Positions 40,331 to 50,400 of a DNA stretch of 64,000 bases are shown here, piece by piece. Each line of letters starts with the position of its first letter. Position 1 is the first letter of the stretch. The stretch comes from Myxococcales bacterium. Lineage in GTDB: Bacteria; Myxococcota_A; Bradymonadia; UBA7976; UBA1532. The translations under genes were made by a program, and so were the position numbers. A model generated the notes under the pieces. The model searched no databases, was not told where the DNA came from, and saw only the letters and a list, made by a program, of their open reading frames with translations. The stretch lies in NCBI GenBank assembly GCA_020633555.1, contig JACKDL010000026.1:1-64000 (forward strand), written 5' to 3'.

Positions 40331-42574
40331 ATGCGCCGCCCGCCCCGCCTCACCATGTCCCGCGAGGCCCGATCCGTCGGGCGCCTGCTGGGCGTGTACT
40401 CGGCCCTGGGGGTCATCGCGGGCGGCTTCTCGGTGGCCTTCGCGCAGGCCCTGGACGCCCTGAGCCACCGGCTGCTGCCCAATCTGCCGCCTGTGCTCGA
40501 CGGCTGGCCCACGCCACAGCACATCCAGCTTCTGCTGTGGCCCACCCTGGGCGGACTGGTGGTGGGGCTGCTGGCCTTCCGGCTGGCCCCCGAGGTCATG
40601 GGCTCGGGCATCGACCACGTGGTCGAGACGTACCTGCGGCGGCGCGGCCGCATGCGGCGGCGCGTGCCCTGGGTGAAGGGCCTGGCCAGCACGGCCACCC
40701 TGGCCACCGGCGGCTCGGCGGGCCTCGAGGGGCCCGTGGGGCAGATGAGCGCGGCCATCGGCGCGTGGCTGGGGCAGCGGCTGGATCTGAACGCCGGCGA
40801 GCGCCGGGCGCTGATCATGGCCGGCTTCGCGGCCGGCATCGGCGCCGTGTTCCACGCGCCCATGGCCGCCGCCATCTTCGCCGCCGAGGTGGCCTACCGC
40901 GACATCGACATCGAGCACGAGGTGCTGGTGCCGGCCATCATCGCCAGCACGGTGGCCCACGGTCTGTTCATGGTGAGCGGCGCGCCGGCCCTGTTCCTGG
41001 TGCCCCCCGTGGCCTTCCGCAGTGGCCTGGAGCTGTTGCCCTACACGGCGCTGGGGGCCGTGCTGGCGGTGGGCGCCTGGGCCTTCGTCACGGCCCACCG
41101 CCAGGTGCGGGCGCGCATCGGCCAGTCCAGCCGCTACCCCCACTGGCTGCGCCCCGCGCTGGGGGGGCTGGGGGTGGGGCTCATCGGCGTGCTCTTCCCG
41201 GCGGTGCTGGGTCGCGGCTACGGCATCATCGAGCTGGCCCTGTCGGCCGACGGCGCGGCGGGCATGCTGCTGGCGCTGGCGCTGGCCAAGCTGGCCGCCA
41301 CCGCGCTCACCGTGGGCAGCGGTGGCGCGGGCGGCCTGTTCGCGCCCTCGCTGGTCATCGGGGGCGCCCTGGGCGGCCTGGTGGGGCAGCTCGCCAGCCA
41401 CGCGCTGCCCGACCTGGGCATCGCGCCGGCCAGCTTCGTGGTGGTGGGCATGGCGGGCTTCTTCGCGGCGGTCAGCAACGCCCCGCTGAGCACCGTGATC
41501 ATGGTCAGCGAGCTGTCGGGCAGCTACCGGCTGGTGGTGCCCACCCTGTGGGTCTGCACGCTCACCTGGCTGCTGGCCCGCAAGGTGTCGCTGTTCGACG
41601 CCCAGGTCCCCACGCGGGTGGACGCCCCCTTCCGGCTGGCCGACATGATGGGGGCCGTGCTGCACCGCATGACCGTGCGCGACGCGCTGGGCGACGCGCC
41701 GGAACCGCCGGTGACCGTGCCGCCCAACCTGCCGCTGCGCGACCTGGTGGAGCTGTTTGCGCACACCCCGCAGGCCGTGTTCCCCATCCTGGACGCCAAC
41801 GGCCGCATGCAGGGCGTGGTGGACGGCCGCCTGCTGCGGCGGACCCTGGCCGAGCGTGGCGTGGACACCCTGCTCATCGCCAACGACTTCGAGTCCGACG
41901 CCACCCTGCTGCGGGCCGATGCCTCGCTGTACGACGCCATCACCGCCATGACCACCTCGGGCTACGACGAGCTGCCGGTGGTGCAGGCCGACGGCACGTT
42001 GCTGGGCATCCTGTCGCGGCGGCAGGTGGTCAACGCCTACCACCGGCGCATGCTGGACCGGGCCACACCCGAGGAGCCCACGCCCCCGGACGCGGGCGAC
42101 GAGGGGGTCGATCTGGCCGCCGCCATCCAGCGCGGCGGCGTGCTGCACGACGTGCCGGGCGCCACCCCCGACGCCGTGCTGGCCGCCATGGTGGAGCGGG
42201 CCCGCCTGGGCCCCGGTTGCGACGCCGTGAAGCTGCTGCAGCTCTTGCGCGACCGCGAGTCGCTGATGAGCACGGGCGTGGGCGAGGGCCTGGCCCTGCC
42301 GCACCCCCACGCTCAGGTGCTGCCGGGCATCGACAAGCCTCGGGTGGTCATCGGCCTGCTGGCCGAGCCCGTGGACTGGCAAGCCTTCGACGGCGCGCCG
42401 GTGGACACGGTGTGTCTGCTGCTGGGCCCCAGCGGCGACGTGCACCTGGAGCTGCTGGGCGCGCTCGCCCGCGCCCTGCACGATCCGGCGCTGCGCACGC
42501 TGCTCAAACAGCGCGCCGACGGAGCCGCGATCATCGAGCGAATTCAAGCCCTTGAGCCGGCCCACGCCCCCTGA
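40331..42574 (+). CDS. ClC chloride channel/antiporter fused to CBS pair and PTS EIIA-like domain
   Basis: A 747-residue fusion. Residues 15-430 form a ClC transporter with the filter regions GSGIDHVVE, GSAGLEGPVGQ (gating Glu retained) and GGLFAPSLVIGG. Residues 450-573 are two CBS motifs (FPILDANGRMQGVVDGRLLR, later ELPVVQADGTLLGILSRRQV). Residues 600-747 resemble EIIA of the nitrogen type: RESLMSTGVGEGLALPHPHA, with candidate phospho-His658. Chloride channels with CBS domains are common; an added EIIA-like module is unusual and suggests control by phosphorylation. The start ATG at 40331 has an alternative at 40355. Confidence 0.88.
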   Translation: MRRPPRLTMSREARSVGRLLGVYSALGVIAGGFSVAFAQALDALSHRLLPNLPPVLDGWPTPQHIQLLLWPTLGGLVVGLLAFRLAPEVMGSGIDHVVETYLRRRGRMRRRVPWVKGLASTATLATGGSAGLEGPVGQMSAAIGAWLGQRLDLNAGERRALIMAGFAAGIGAVFHAPMAAAIFAAEVAYRDIDIEHEVLVPAIIASTVAHGLFMVSGAPALFLVPPVAFRSGLELLPYTALGAVLAVGAWAFVTAHRQVRARIGQSSRYPHWLRPALGGLGVGLIGVLFPAVLGRGYGIIELALSADGAAGMLLALALAKLAATALTVGSGGAGGLFAPSLVIGGALGGLVGQLASHALPDLGIAPASFVVVGMAGFFAAVSNAPLSTVIMVSELSGSYRLVVPTLWVCTLTWLLARKVSLFDAQVPTRVDAPFRLADMMGAVLHRMTVRDALGDAPEPPVTVPPNLPLRDLVELFAHTPQAVFPILDANGRMQGVVDGRLLRRTLAERGVDTLLIANDFESDATLLRADASLYDAITAMTTSGYDELPVVQADGTLLGILSRRQVVNAYHRRMLDRATPEEPTPPDAGDEGVDLAAAIQRGGVLHDVPGATPDAVLAAMVERARLGPGCDAVKLLQLLRDRESLMSTGVGEGLALPHPHAQVLPGIDKPRVVIGLLAEPVDWQAFDGAPVDTVCLLLGPSGDVHLELLGALARALHDPALRTLLKQRADGAAIIERIQALEPAHAP

Positions 42575-42663
42575 CCGGCCGCGGTCCCATGCGTCGCTTG
42601 CGGGCGCGCATCCCGCGGGGCACCCTGCGCCGGCACCCAAGGGGGTGGGAGAGGGGGAGACAG

Positions 42664-45480
42664 ATGTCTGATGTGAAGGAAGGCGCCCGCCGGGCGCGAG
42701 GGCGGCGTGCGTCGGCGCACGCCGGGCTGTTGCTGGCCGCCCTGATGGGGTTGGCTGGGTGCGATGACGGCGCAGAGCCCGCGGGCGACATGGCGCTTGA
42801 TCTGGCGCCGCGGACCGACGGCGGCGGCCTGGACCAGGGCGTGGACATGACCGCCCCGGGCGACCTGGGCCCCGAGTCCGATCGGGGGCCCGTGGCGGAT
42901 CAGGGCCCCGCAGCCGACCAGGGCCAGACGGGCGACCAGGGCCCCGCAGCCGACCAGGGCGCCGACGACATGGCGCTGCCAACGCCGGCGCTGCGGGCGC
43001 CCCAGGTGGTCGCGGTGGGCGACGACCCGGTGGAGCTGTTCGTGCAGTTCGCTGCGGTGCAGGTGACCACCACGCAGGGCCCACAGCGGATCTGGACCCG
43101 CAGCTACGGCCTGCAAGAGGGCGTGGGCCAGATCCCCGGACCCACCTTCGAGTTCCGGCCCGGCGACCTGCTCCAGGTGACGCTGAACAACCTGCTCAGC
43201 GCCCAACGGCTGCAGGCGCTCATCGACTTCGAGATGCTCGAGGCCGAGAACGCGGGCAACGGCTCGGACGAGCTGATCCACGTGGCCGGCGAGATCAACG
43301 TCCCCCACAACGCCGACAACACGAACCTGCACACCCATGGGTTGCACGTGGACCCGTCCCATGACGACGTGACGCTGATCATCACGCCCGAGGGCGACTC
43401 GGCGGCGAACTACGCGCCGGCGCTCCAGCCGGTGATCCGGGAACAGATCTGGCCCTATCAGTACCGGATCCCGGCCACCCACCTGCCGGGCACCCACTGG
43501 TACCACGCCCACAAGCACGGCTCGACGTCGACCCACGTGGAGAACGGCATGGCCGGGGCGCTGGTCATCCGGCCGCAGGATGACGCCGACGCGCTGGTGC
43601 CCGGGCTGGATCGGGCCCACGACCGGGTGATGCACCTGCAACTCATCGACAACTTCGGGGTGCAGCAGGGCAGCACGATGGGCGGCGGCGGCGGCGGGGG
43701 CCCCACCGGCCTGGGCACCGGGTATGTGGCGGTCAACGGCGATCACCAGCCCACGCTGGCGCTGCAGCCCGGCCAGGTGGAGCGCTGGCGCCTGATCAAC
43801 GCGGCGGCGAACCACCGCAGCCTGTCGTACGTGTGGCTGGGCCGCGCCACGGGCCAGACGCAGGGGATGCGCCGGGTGGTCGAGCAGGTGCCCATGCACC
43901 TGGTGGCCATCGACGGGATCACGCTCAAGGCGCCCATCGAGGTGACCGCCGACCGGCCCATCTTCCTGGGCCCCGGCAACCGGGCCGACGTGGTCGTGGC
44001 CCTGCCCGAAGGCGACTACACCCTGTTCAAGAACTACCCCAACGACGTGGCCGTGGTGGACGCCGCGGGGCAGCCCGCCGCCGTCCGGCCGTCCGTGGGC
44101 CCCAACGCCAACCCGTACCTGTTCGCGCTGACCGATGGCCTGCCTGGCTTCGCGGGCCTGCAGGTGGCGTGGGCCACCGCGGACGCCATGGGCAACCCCG
44201 GCGCGCCCGACGACTGCCTGGTGCGCAACCGGATGGGTCAGGTGACCGGCAACGTGCCCGCCCCTTGCACGCCGGTGGTGCCCCTGCTGCGGGTGGCGCC
44301 CATCACAACCGCCGAGGGCCACACGCTGGCCGAGATCACCCACGATCTGCGCTTCCCCGACGGGCGCTGGCAGCCCATCCCGCGGCAGGAGATCGGCGGT
44401 GGGGGCGGCGGCCAGGCCGACGCGCAGGTGCTGCTCACCGCCACCGTCGCGGGCGCGCCCGCCGACGGGCCCGCCTTCGACCGCGCCGCCCTGGCGGCGC
44501 AGATGGGCCGGCTGAGCCCCACCGGCGCCGCGCGGGCCCAGGTGCCCGCCTACGTCAGCCCCGTCCCCGACGACGCCATCCTGCAGTCCCGCTCCGTCAC
44601 CTTCGACATCTCGGGCATCTCGGCCCAGGTGCAGGTGCACGGCGACGGCCAGGCCGATCCGGTGACGGTGCGCCAGTTCACCCTGAACGGGCGCCAGTTC
44701 GCCCTGGAGGACAGCATCGGCGATCCCCGCGGCCAGGCGCGCATCGCCGAGGCGCCCTCCGAGCCCGACGGCGTGCTGCTGGACTACCTGGACCGTGCCA
44801 GCCGCTGGCTGAACCGTTTCTGGACCAACCCCGGCTACTACGCCGCCGTGGTGCAGACCGACGCCGTGCAGGACCCCACCGTGGCCGACGCCCCGGTCTA
44901 CCGCTACGGCCCCACCGAGGACGAGCCCGGCATCGAGGCCATCTCGGGCCTGGCACAAGAGGCGCTGGTGAACCCCGCCAGCCGCTTCGCGCCGGCCGCC
45001 AACACCCCCGGCCTGCCCGTGGCCACCAGCGCCGAGGAGTGGGTGCTGATCAACAACTCGGCGGTGGCCCACCCGTTCCACATCCACATCAACCCGTTCT
45101 TCGTCACCGAGATCGGCCAGCTCAGCTACGAGGCCTTCGCCGACGGCCCCGGCTGGGCCCTGCGCACGGTGAACCCCGACCCCCAGGGCACCCCGGCCGA
45201 CCCCTCGGGCATGAACCGCCCGGAGGGCATCGTGAAGCTGGCCGGCACTTCGGACCTGTGGTGGGTGATCGACAACTGGTGGGACACCATCGTGGTGCCG
45301 CCCCACGGCTATGTGAAGCTGCGCTACTGGATGAACGTGCCGGAGCAGGCAGCGGACGCTTCCTTCGTCACCGACGACGTGAACCGCAGCGGGAGCTGGG
45401 TCTATCACTGCCACATTCTGCGGCACGAGGACCGCGGCATGATGATGCGCGTGGAGACGCAGCCCAAAGAGGACCCCTGA
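42664..45480 (+). CDS. Multicopper oxidase lipoprotein
   Basis: A 938-residue lipoprotein; GGGAGAGGGGGA precedes the ATG at 42664. Lipobox LAGC is followed by a linker of DQGP-type units (ADQGPAADQGQTGDQGPAAD). All four copper-ligand motifs are present in order: NLHTHGLHVDP near 220, GTHWYHAHKHGS near 277, HPFHIHINPFF near 802 and YHCHILRHEDRGMM near 912. The type 1, 2 and 3 centres should therefore be complete. The protein is longer than typical laccases (about 500), with extra segments between domains. Substrate is unknown; candidates are phenols, metals or melanin precursors. Confidence 0.92.
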   Translation: MSDVKEGARRARGRRASAHAGLLLAALMGLAGCDDGAEPAGDMALDLAPRTDGGGLDQGVDMTAPGDLGPESDRGPVADQGPAADQGQTGDQGPAADQGADDMALPTPALRAPQVVAVGDDPVELFVQFAAVQVTTTQGPQRIWTRSYGLQEGVGQIPGPTFEFRPGDLLQVTLNNLLSAQRLQALIDFEMLEAENAGNGSDELIHVAGEINVPHNADNTNLHTHGLHVDPSHDDVTLIITPEGDSAANYAPALQPVIREQIWPYQYRIPATHLPGTHWYHAHKHGSTSTHVENGMAGALVIRPQDDADALVPGLDRAHDRVMHLQLIDNFGVQQGSTMGGGGGGGPTGLGTGYVAVNGDHQPTLALQPGQVERWRLINAAANHRSLSYVWLGRATGQTQGMRRVVEQVPMHLVAIDGITLKAPIEVTADRPIFLGPGNRADVVVALPEGDYTLFKNYPNDVAVVDAAGQPAAVRPSVGPNANPYLFALTDGLPGFAGLQVAWATADAMGNPGAPDDCLVRNRMGQVTGNVPAPCTPVVPLLRVAPITTAEGHTLAEITHDLRFPDGRWQPIPRQEIGGGGGGQADAQVLLTATVAGAPADGPAFDRAALAAQMGRLSPTGAARAQVPAYVSPVPDDAILQSRSVTFDISGISAQVQVHGDGQADPVTVRQFTLNGRQFALEDSIGDPRGQARIAEAPSEPDGVLLDYLDRASRWLNRFWTNPGYYAAVVQTDAVQDPTVADAPVYRYGPTEDEPGIEAISGLAQEALVNPASRFAPAANTPGLPVATSAEEWVLINNSAVAHPFHIHINPFFVTEIGQLSYEAFADGPGWALRTVNPDPQGTPADPSGMNRPEGIVKLAGTSDLWWVIDNWWDTIVVPPHGYVKLRYWMNVPEQAADASFVTDDVNRSGSWVYHCHILRHEDRGMMMRVETQPKEDP

Positions 45481-45550
45481 TGTGACAGAGGCTGCTCGTG
45501 TCCGGGCGGCCTGGCAGACGCGGCAGAGTCGTCCGCCTCCTCGGCCAACC

Positions 45551-45573
45551 GGATGAGCCTCTAGGGCTCATCC
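45551..45573 (+). terminator. Hairpin between convergent genes
   Basis: GGATGAGCC (45551-45559) and GGCTCATCC (45565-45573) are perfect 9-bp complements around a five-base loop. The right arm overlaps the last codons of dinB on the minus strand, so the structure could serve both the multicopper oxidase and dinB transcripts. There is no T tract. Confidence 0.5.
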
Positions 45574-46640
45574 TCCAGCGGCAGCTCGAGCTGCACCGGA
45601 TCCTCCGGGTCCAACAGATCGTAGAGCGTCAGCCCCACCAGGCGCAGCGGTTCGGACAGATCGAACTCGGCCAGCAACGCCTCGGCGTGGCGCATCAGAT
45701 CGTCTGCGGCATACACCGGGTGGGGCAGGTGGGCCTGGCGGGTCATGATCTGAAAGCGCCGGGTCTTCAGCTTCACGCGCACGCCGTAGCCGCGGATGCC
45801 CTTGGCGTCGGCGCGGCGCTCCACCTCGTCGGCGATGGGCTGCAGCTTCTCGAGCACGGCCTGGGCGCCCACGATGTCGTCGCGCAGGGTGCGCTCGGCG
45901 CCCAGGCTCTTGCGCTCGCGGGTGTTGTCGACGGGGCGGGGGTCGTCGGCGTGGGCCAGGCGCCAGAAGTGGTGGCCGGCGCTGCCCAGGGCGGCGGTGA
46001 GCACGCCCAGGTCGCAGGCGGCGACGTCGGCGATGGTCTGCAGCCCCAGGGCGTGCAGGCGCTCGACGGTCTTGGGGCCGGCGCCCCACAGGCGCTTGAC
46101 GGGCTGGGGGGCCAGGAAGGCCACGGCCTCGTCGGGCGGCACCACGGTCAGGCCGTCGGGCTTGTGGTAGTCGCTCGCCACCTTGGCCACGAACTTGGTG
46201 GCGCTGATGCCCACGCTGATGGTCAGCCCGCCGGTGGCATCGAGCACGTCGCGCTTCAGGGCGCGGCCCATGGCCCAGGGGCTCTCGAAGCGGTCCTTGG
46301 CGGGGCTCATGTCCAGGAAGGCTTCGTCGATGCTGATGGGCTGGATGAGCTCGGCGTAGGTGGCGAAGACCTCCATGACGGCGTTGGAGATCTCTTTGTA
46401 CCGCTCGAAGCGGTGCGGCCGGATGATGGCGCCGGGCACCTTGCGGCGGGCGAGCTCCATGCTCATGGCGCTGCCTACGCCGTACTTGCGCGCCTCGTAG
46501 CTGGCGGTGGCCACCACGCTGCGCGGCCCGCTGCCGCCGATGAGGATGGGCTTGCCGCGCAGCTCGGGGAAGTCGAGCTGCTCGACCGCCGCGAAGAAGG
46601 CGTCCATGTCGGCGTGCAGGATGACGCGGTCCCAGGCCAT
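45561..46640 (-). CDS. dinB: DNA polymerase IV (Y-family)
   Basis: A 359-residue translesion polymerase. The catalytic acidic residues lie in ILHADMDAFFAAVEQLD and ISIDEAFLDMS. Other family blocks are SVVATASYEARKYGVGSAMS, ISVGISATKFVAKVASDYHK and the HhH region KRLWGAGPKTVERLHALG. The C-terminus carries a QLELPL beta-clamp-binding motif. No strong ribosome binding site is seen. The start is 18 bases after the stop of the preceding gene, which would put it at the tail of the lipoprotein operon, though an internal promoter is possible. Confidence 0.96.
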   Translation of the reverse strand: MAWDRVILHADMDAFFAAVEQLDFPELRGKPILIGGSGPRSVVATASYEARKYGVGSAMSMELARRKVPGAIIRPHRFERYKEISNAVMEVFATYAELIQPISIDEAFLDMSPAKDRFESPWAMGRALKRDVLDATGGLTISVGISATKFVAKVASDYHKPDGLTVVPPDEAVAFLAPQPVKRLWGAGPKTVERLHALGLQTIADVAACDLGVLTAALGSAGHHFWRLAHADDPRPVDNTRERKSLGAERTLRDDIVGAQAVLEKLQPIADEVERRADAKGIRGYGVRVKLKTRRFQIMTRQAHLPHPVYAADDLMRHAEALLAEFDLSEPLRLVGLTLYDLLDPEDPVQLELPLEDEP

Positions 46641-46658
46641 GGCGCGGATGATAGGCGC

Positions 46659-47420
46659 TCAGCGGCGCAGGCGCCGCTGAACATGGTGGAGCAAGGTGCG
46701 CAGCGGGCGGTGCACGCCCACCACAAAGAGCGCGCGGTCGGTGAGCCAGACGCCGGTGCCGCGGCGCTCGAAGATGCCCAGCGAGAAGTAGGCGTTGTCC
46801 ACCGTGGGGTTGCGGGTGGCGTACAGGGGCCGGAAGGTCTCGCTCACGTCCACCGCGGGCGGCAGGTGGGGATCACCGTGATCCACCAGGTGGGGCGAGA
46901 CGGGGGTCCCCGTGATCCGCGACACGAAGTCGACGAGCCTGGGGGCGCAGGCGGGCAGGTCGGCGGTGAGCCGGGGGTGGACCTCGGCCAGCGCGCTGCG
47001 GAACTGGGCGTACACCCGGGGGTTGGGGCTGTGGGCGATGGCCACCCAGGTGCGCAGGAGGAAGGCGGGGCCCAAGGTCTGGCGCACGTGGTGGAAGGAC
47101 ATCCGGGCGGTCAGGCCGCGCACGGCGCAGGCGGGGTCCTTGTAGGTCAGCCGCCCCTCGAACACGGGCAGCGGGCGGGCATCGAACGGGGTGAGCGCGC
47201 GGTGGGTCACGTAGCTCTGCATGCCCACCAGCCGTTCGCCTTGGAAGGCCAGGTAGTACCGGGCCGGTGTGCGCTGCAGGTGGGCGCGCTGGATGTGATC
47301 GGACGGGAGGTATGGATCACATCGGGTGGCCAGCGCCTGCATCTGCGCCGCCTCGATGGGCGTGACGTCGGCGGTATCGCGGGCGACGATCCGCAGGCCG
47401 GCGGGGATCCCGCGACTCAC
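46659..47420 (-). CDS. Uncharacterised protein coupled to the large lipoprotein operon
   Basis: A 253-residue protein without signal peptide or membrane segment. The start is a GTG at 47420 that overlaps the stop of the large lipoprotein gene (GTGA). Text such as ARYYLAFQGERLVGMQSYVT and CAVRGLTARMSFHHVRQTL, with a hydrophobic strand/loop pattern, faintly recalls a GNAT-type acyltransferase fold, but I see no acetyl-CoA P-loop and do not assert the family. Its coupling to the A/B lipoproteins suggests a role in their modification or in sensing them; that is inference from position. Confidence 0.6.
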   Translation of the reverse strand: MSRGIPAGLRIVARDTADVTPIEAAQMQALATRCDPYLPSDHIQRAHLQRTPARYYLAFQGERLVGMQSYVTHRALTPFDARPLPVFEGRLTYKDPACAVRGLTARMSFHHVRQTLGPAFLLRTWVAIAHSPNPRVYAQFRSALAEVHPRLTADLPACAPRLVDFVSRITGTPVSPHLVDHGDPHLPPAVDVSETFRPLYATRNPTVDNAYFSLGIFERRGTGVWLTDRALFVVGVHRPLRTLLHHVQRRLRR

Positions 47421-50400
47421 CGGGCGCGCGCCACCGACACGTAGTCCAGCCGCAGCAGGATGTCTTCCACTCGCAACAGATCCAGGCCGCCGTCGCCCAG
47501 GCTGGTGGCCGGGATGAACAAGCGGTAGTCGCCGTACAGGCCGCGGCCGGCCAGCTCCTCGCTGGCGCCCTGGGCGAAGGCCTCGTCCTCCAGCTCGGCG
47601 CGGGTGACACCGATGCGCGCCTGCACCCGGGCGCTGGTGAAGCCGGTGTCTTCGCCCACGCCGCCCGGGGGCTGCTCCACCGGGTCGTAGGCGACGGGAT
47701 CGAGGAACAGGTTGCGGCTGGGGCGGGTGGCGGCGGTCTGCAGGGTGCCGCGCTGGGTGCAGTGCTGGCTGTGGAAGGTGTTGCGGTGGCGCACCACCAC
47801 CCGGGTGAAGGTGCTGGCGTCGCCCTCGACGGCGGGGCCCACGACGCTGGCGTTCAACGACCACAGGCGCTCCGCGCAGTCGGTGCCGGTGAGCAGGCTG
47901 ATGCCCAGGCCCTCGGCGGCGGAGCCGGCCTGCGGCATGACGCTGAAGGGCACCTCTTGGCCGAGCCAGGTGCCGTCCACCGGGTCGTACACGGCGAAGG
48001 CGGGATCGGCCAACCAGCGGCCGAAGCGCGCGGCGGGATCCAGGCGCCGCCAGCCCGGGGGCAGGGCGCTGCGGTCCGCCAGGCGCAGCAGGTGCTCGCG
48101 CAGGCTCACCACCTCCACCAGCGTGGTGGGCGCGGCGCCGTTGACGGTGCCCGTGGCCACCCGGCCGCGCAGGCTGTCGAGCACGGCTTCGAGCTGGTTG
48201 GGGTGCTCGGCGCGCAACACATCGTCGCGGCTGTCGAGGCTGAGCTGGAACTCGTACTCCACGGCCAGCAGGGCCAAGTAGGTCGCCCGCCGGGCTTGGC
48301 GCAGCACGCGGAACCAGGCGTCGAAGGCCTCGTCGATCCAGTAGTCGGTGTCCAGCGGGTGCAGCACCCGGGCGCGCTCGGCCTCCAGCGACAGGTGGCC
48401 CTCCAGCAGCAGGCCGCTGAGGGTGACCTTCAGGTTGTTGAACTCCACGATCTGCCGGGTGGCCTGCAGGGTGGCCTGCTGGATGCGCAGCGCGGCCGCC
48501 CGGGCGCCGATCAGGTGGGTCTGGGCGTCGTTGAAGCACAGCTTGATGGCCGTGGCGTTCTCGATGATCTCGCGGGCGGCCTCGTACTCGCGGTCGGCGA
48601 TCTCCATGGCCAGCTCCAGGCTGGCGATGGCCGCCTTGGGGGCCACGGTGGCGGTGGCGGCCAGCGCGCCGAGGTTGATGCTGCTGCCATCGGTGATGCT
48701 CAGGGCGTCGCCCGCGGCCTCCAGGCCGAACAGGGTGAGCTGCGCGGCCAGCTTGGCGCCGCCCAGGGCGCCCATGACGATGTTGTGTTGCCGGGTCAGC
48801 TCTTCGGCGCGCTCGAAGCCGTCTTGCTGGATCAGACAGCCCTGCACGGCGATGTCGAAGGCCTGGCTGAACTCGTCCAGCTCGGCGCGGGCCACCTCGA
48901 TCTCGGTGTTGGCGGCCTCGACGGCCAGCGCCACCTCGCCCATGACGCCGCGGTAGCACTCGGGGCGGCGGGCGGGATCGACCGCCAGGTCGTGTCGACA
49001 GGCGCCGCGGAAGCAGGCCGCGCCGGCCGTACACTGATCGGCGCGCTCGCAGGTGGCCGGGTCACGCTCGGGGCGGCGGGCCAGGGCCACCTCGCGGCGG
49101 TGGCCGCACAGGCGCCAGATGTCGGGCAGGGTCTCGGGCGGCAGATCGGGCGGCAGCTCCAGGTTCAGGGCCGCCAGATCGGGGCGGTTGACGGTGTATT
49201 GGGCGCCGTCGTGGGTGAAGGTCACCAAGACCTCGTCCGGGCCCTCGCCGGGCGCCACGGCGGTCACCTGGAGGCGGGTGAAGGCGCTGTGGGCGCGGTC
49301 GGCCCCCAGGGCCGGGCCCACGCGCGTCACCACGTCATCGGCGGTGGCGCTGCCGGTGGCCACACCGCCGCCCAGGGCGTCCCGCAGGCCGGCTACCAGG
49401 CAGATGTCATAGGCCACCCCGGCCGAGTCCACGGCGGCCGCCGCGTTCTCGGCGGTGGGCACGCAGCTCGGCTCGAGCTCGGTGTCCAGGAAGCAGGTGT
49501 CGGGATCGATGGTGTCCCACTGCTCCAGGATGTCGAAGGCCACCCAGTCGGGGTTCAGACACAGGCCGATGATCTGTTCGCCGTACAGGCGGTTGATCTC
49601 CATCAGCCGTCGCTCGCGGGCCAGGCGGAGCTGCTCCACGTCCAGGTCGCGGTCGCGGGCGCCCACGAAGGCGTCGCGGGCCTCGGCCAGCCGAGCGCGG
49701 GCGCGCTCGATGAGGCTCGGCACGATGGGCCGCGCGTCACCGGGGCGGCCGATGAGGGAGTCCGACAGGGCCGAGAAGCGGGCGCCGTCGGCGGCCTGGT
49801 CGCCCACCCGGTAGATGGGCAGGTCGATGTCTTCGATGCCCAGGGCGTTGCGGCCGGCCCGCAGGTCGGCGATGGCCGCCTGGGCCTGCGCGGTGGCGGC
49901 CCCCACCGCCTGCTGGGCCAGATCCCATTGGTCGGCCCACGGCACGTCGCCCGCGCGGGCCCGCAGGCCCCACGCCAAGGCCAACACCAGCGCGCCGCGG
50001 CGGCCGAGCTGGCCGTACAGATCCTCCACGGCGTCGAAGCGGTTCAGGCCGGCCTGGGCTTCGCGCACCAGCCGGACGAAGGCGCCAAGCTGGGTCGTCC
50101 ACAGATCCAGCAGGGCCACCGGCAGGCCGACGGCCTGGGGCTGGGTCAGCGTGGGCGCGTCGGGATCCAGGCCCGCGACCCCGCCGGGGAACAGCGCCGC
50201 CCGGTAGTCGGGCGCGGCCAGGGCGGCGGCGTCGAGCTGGGTGAGCCCATGGGCCACGCGGGGGTGCAGCAGCAGATCCCAGCCCGTCAGGCTGGCCAGC
50301 AGCGCCTGGCGCAGCGACAGATCGGTGCCGCCGGGGCGGCCGTCGTTCAGCAACAGATCGATCTGCGCGGCCCGGTCCACGTCGCGGGCCAGCACGCCAT

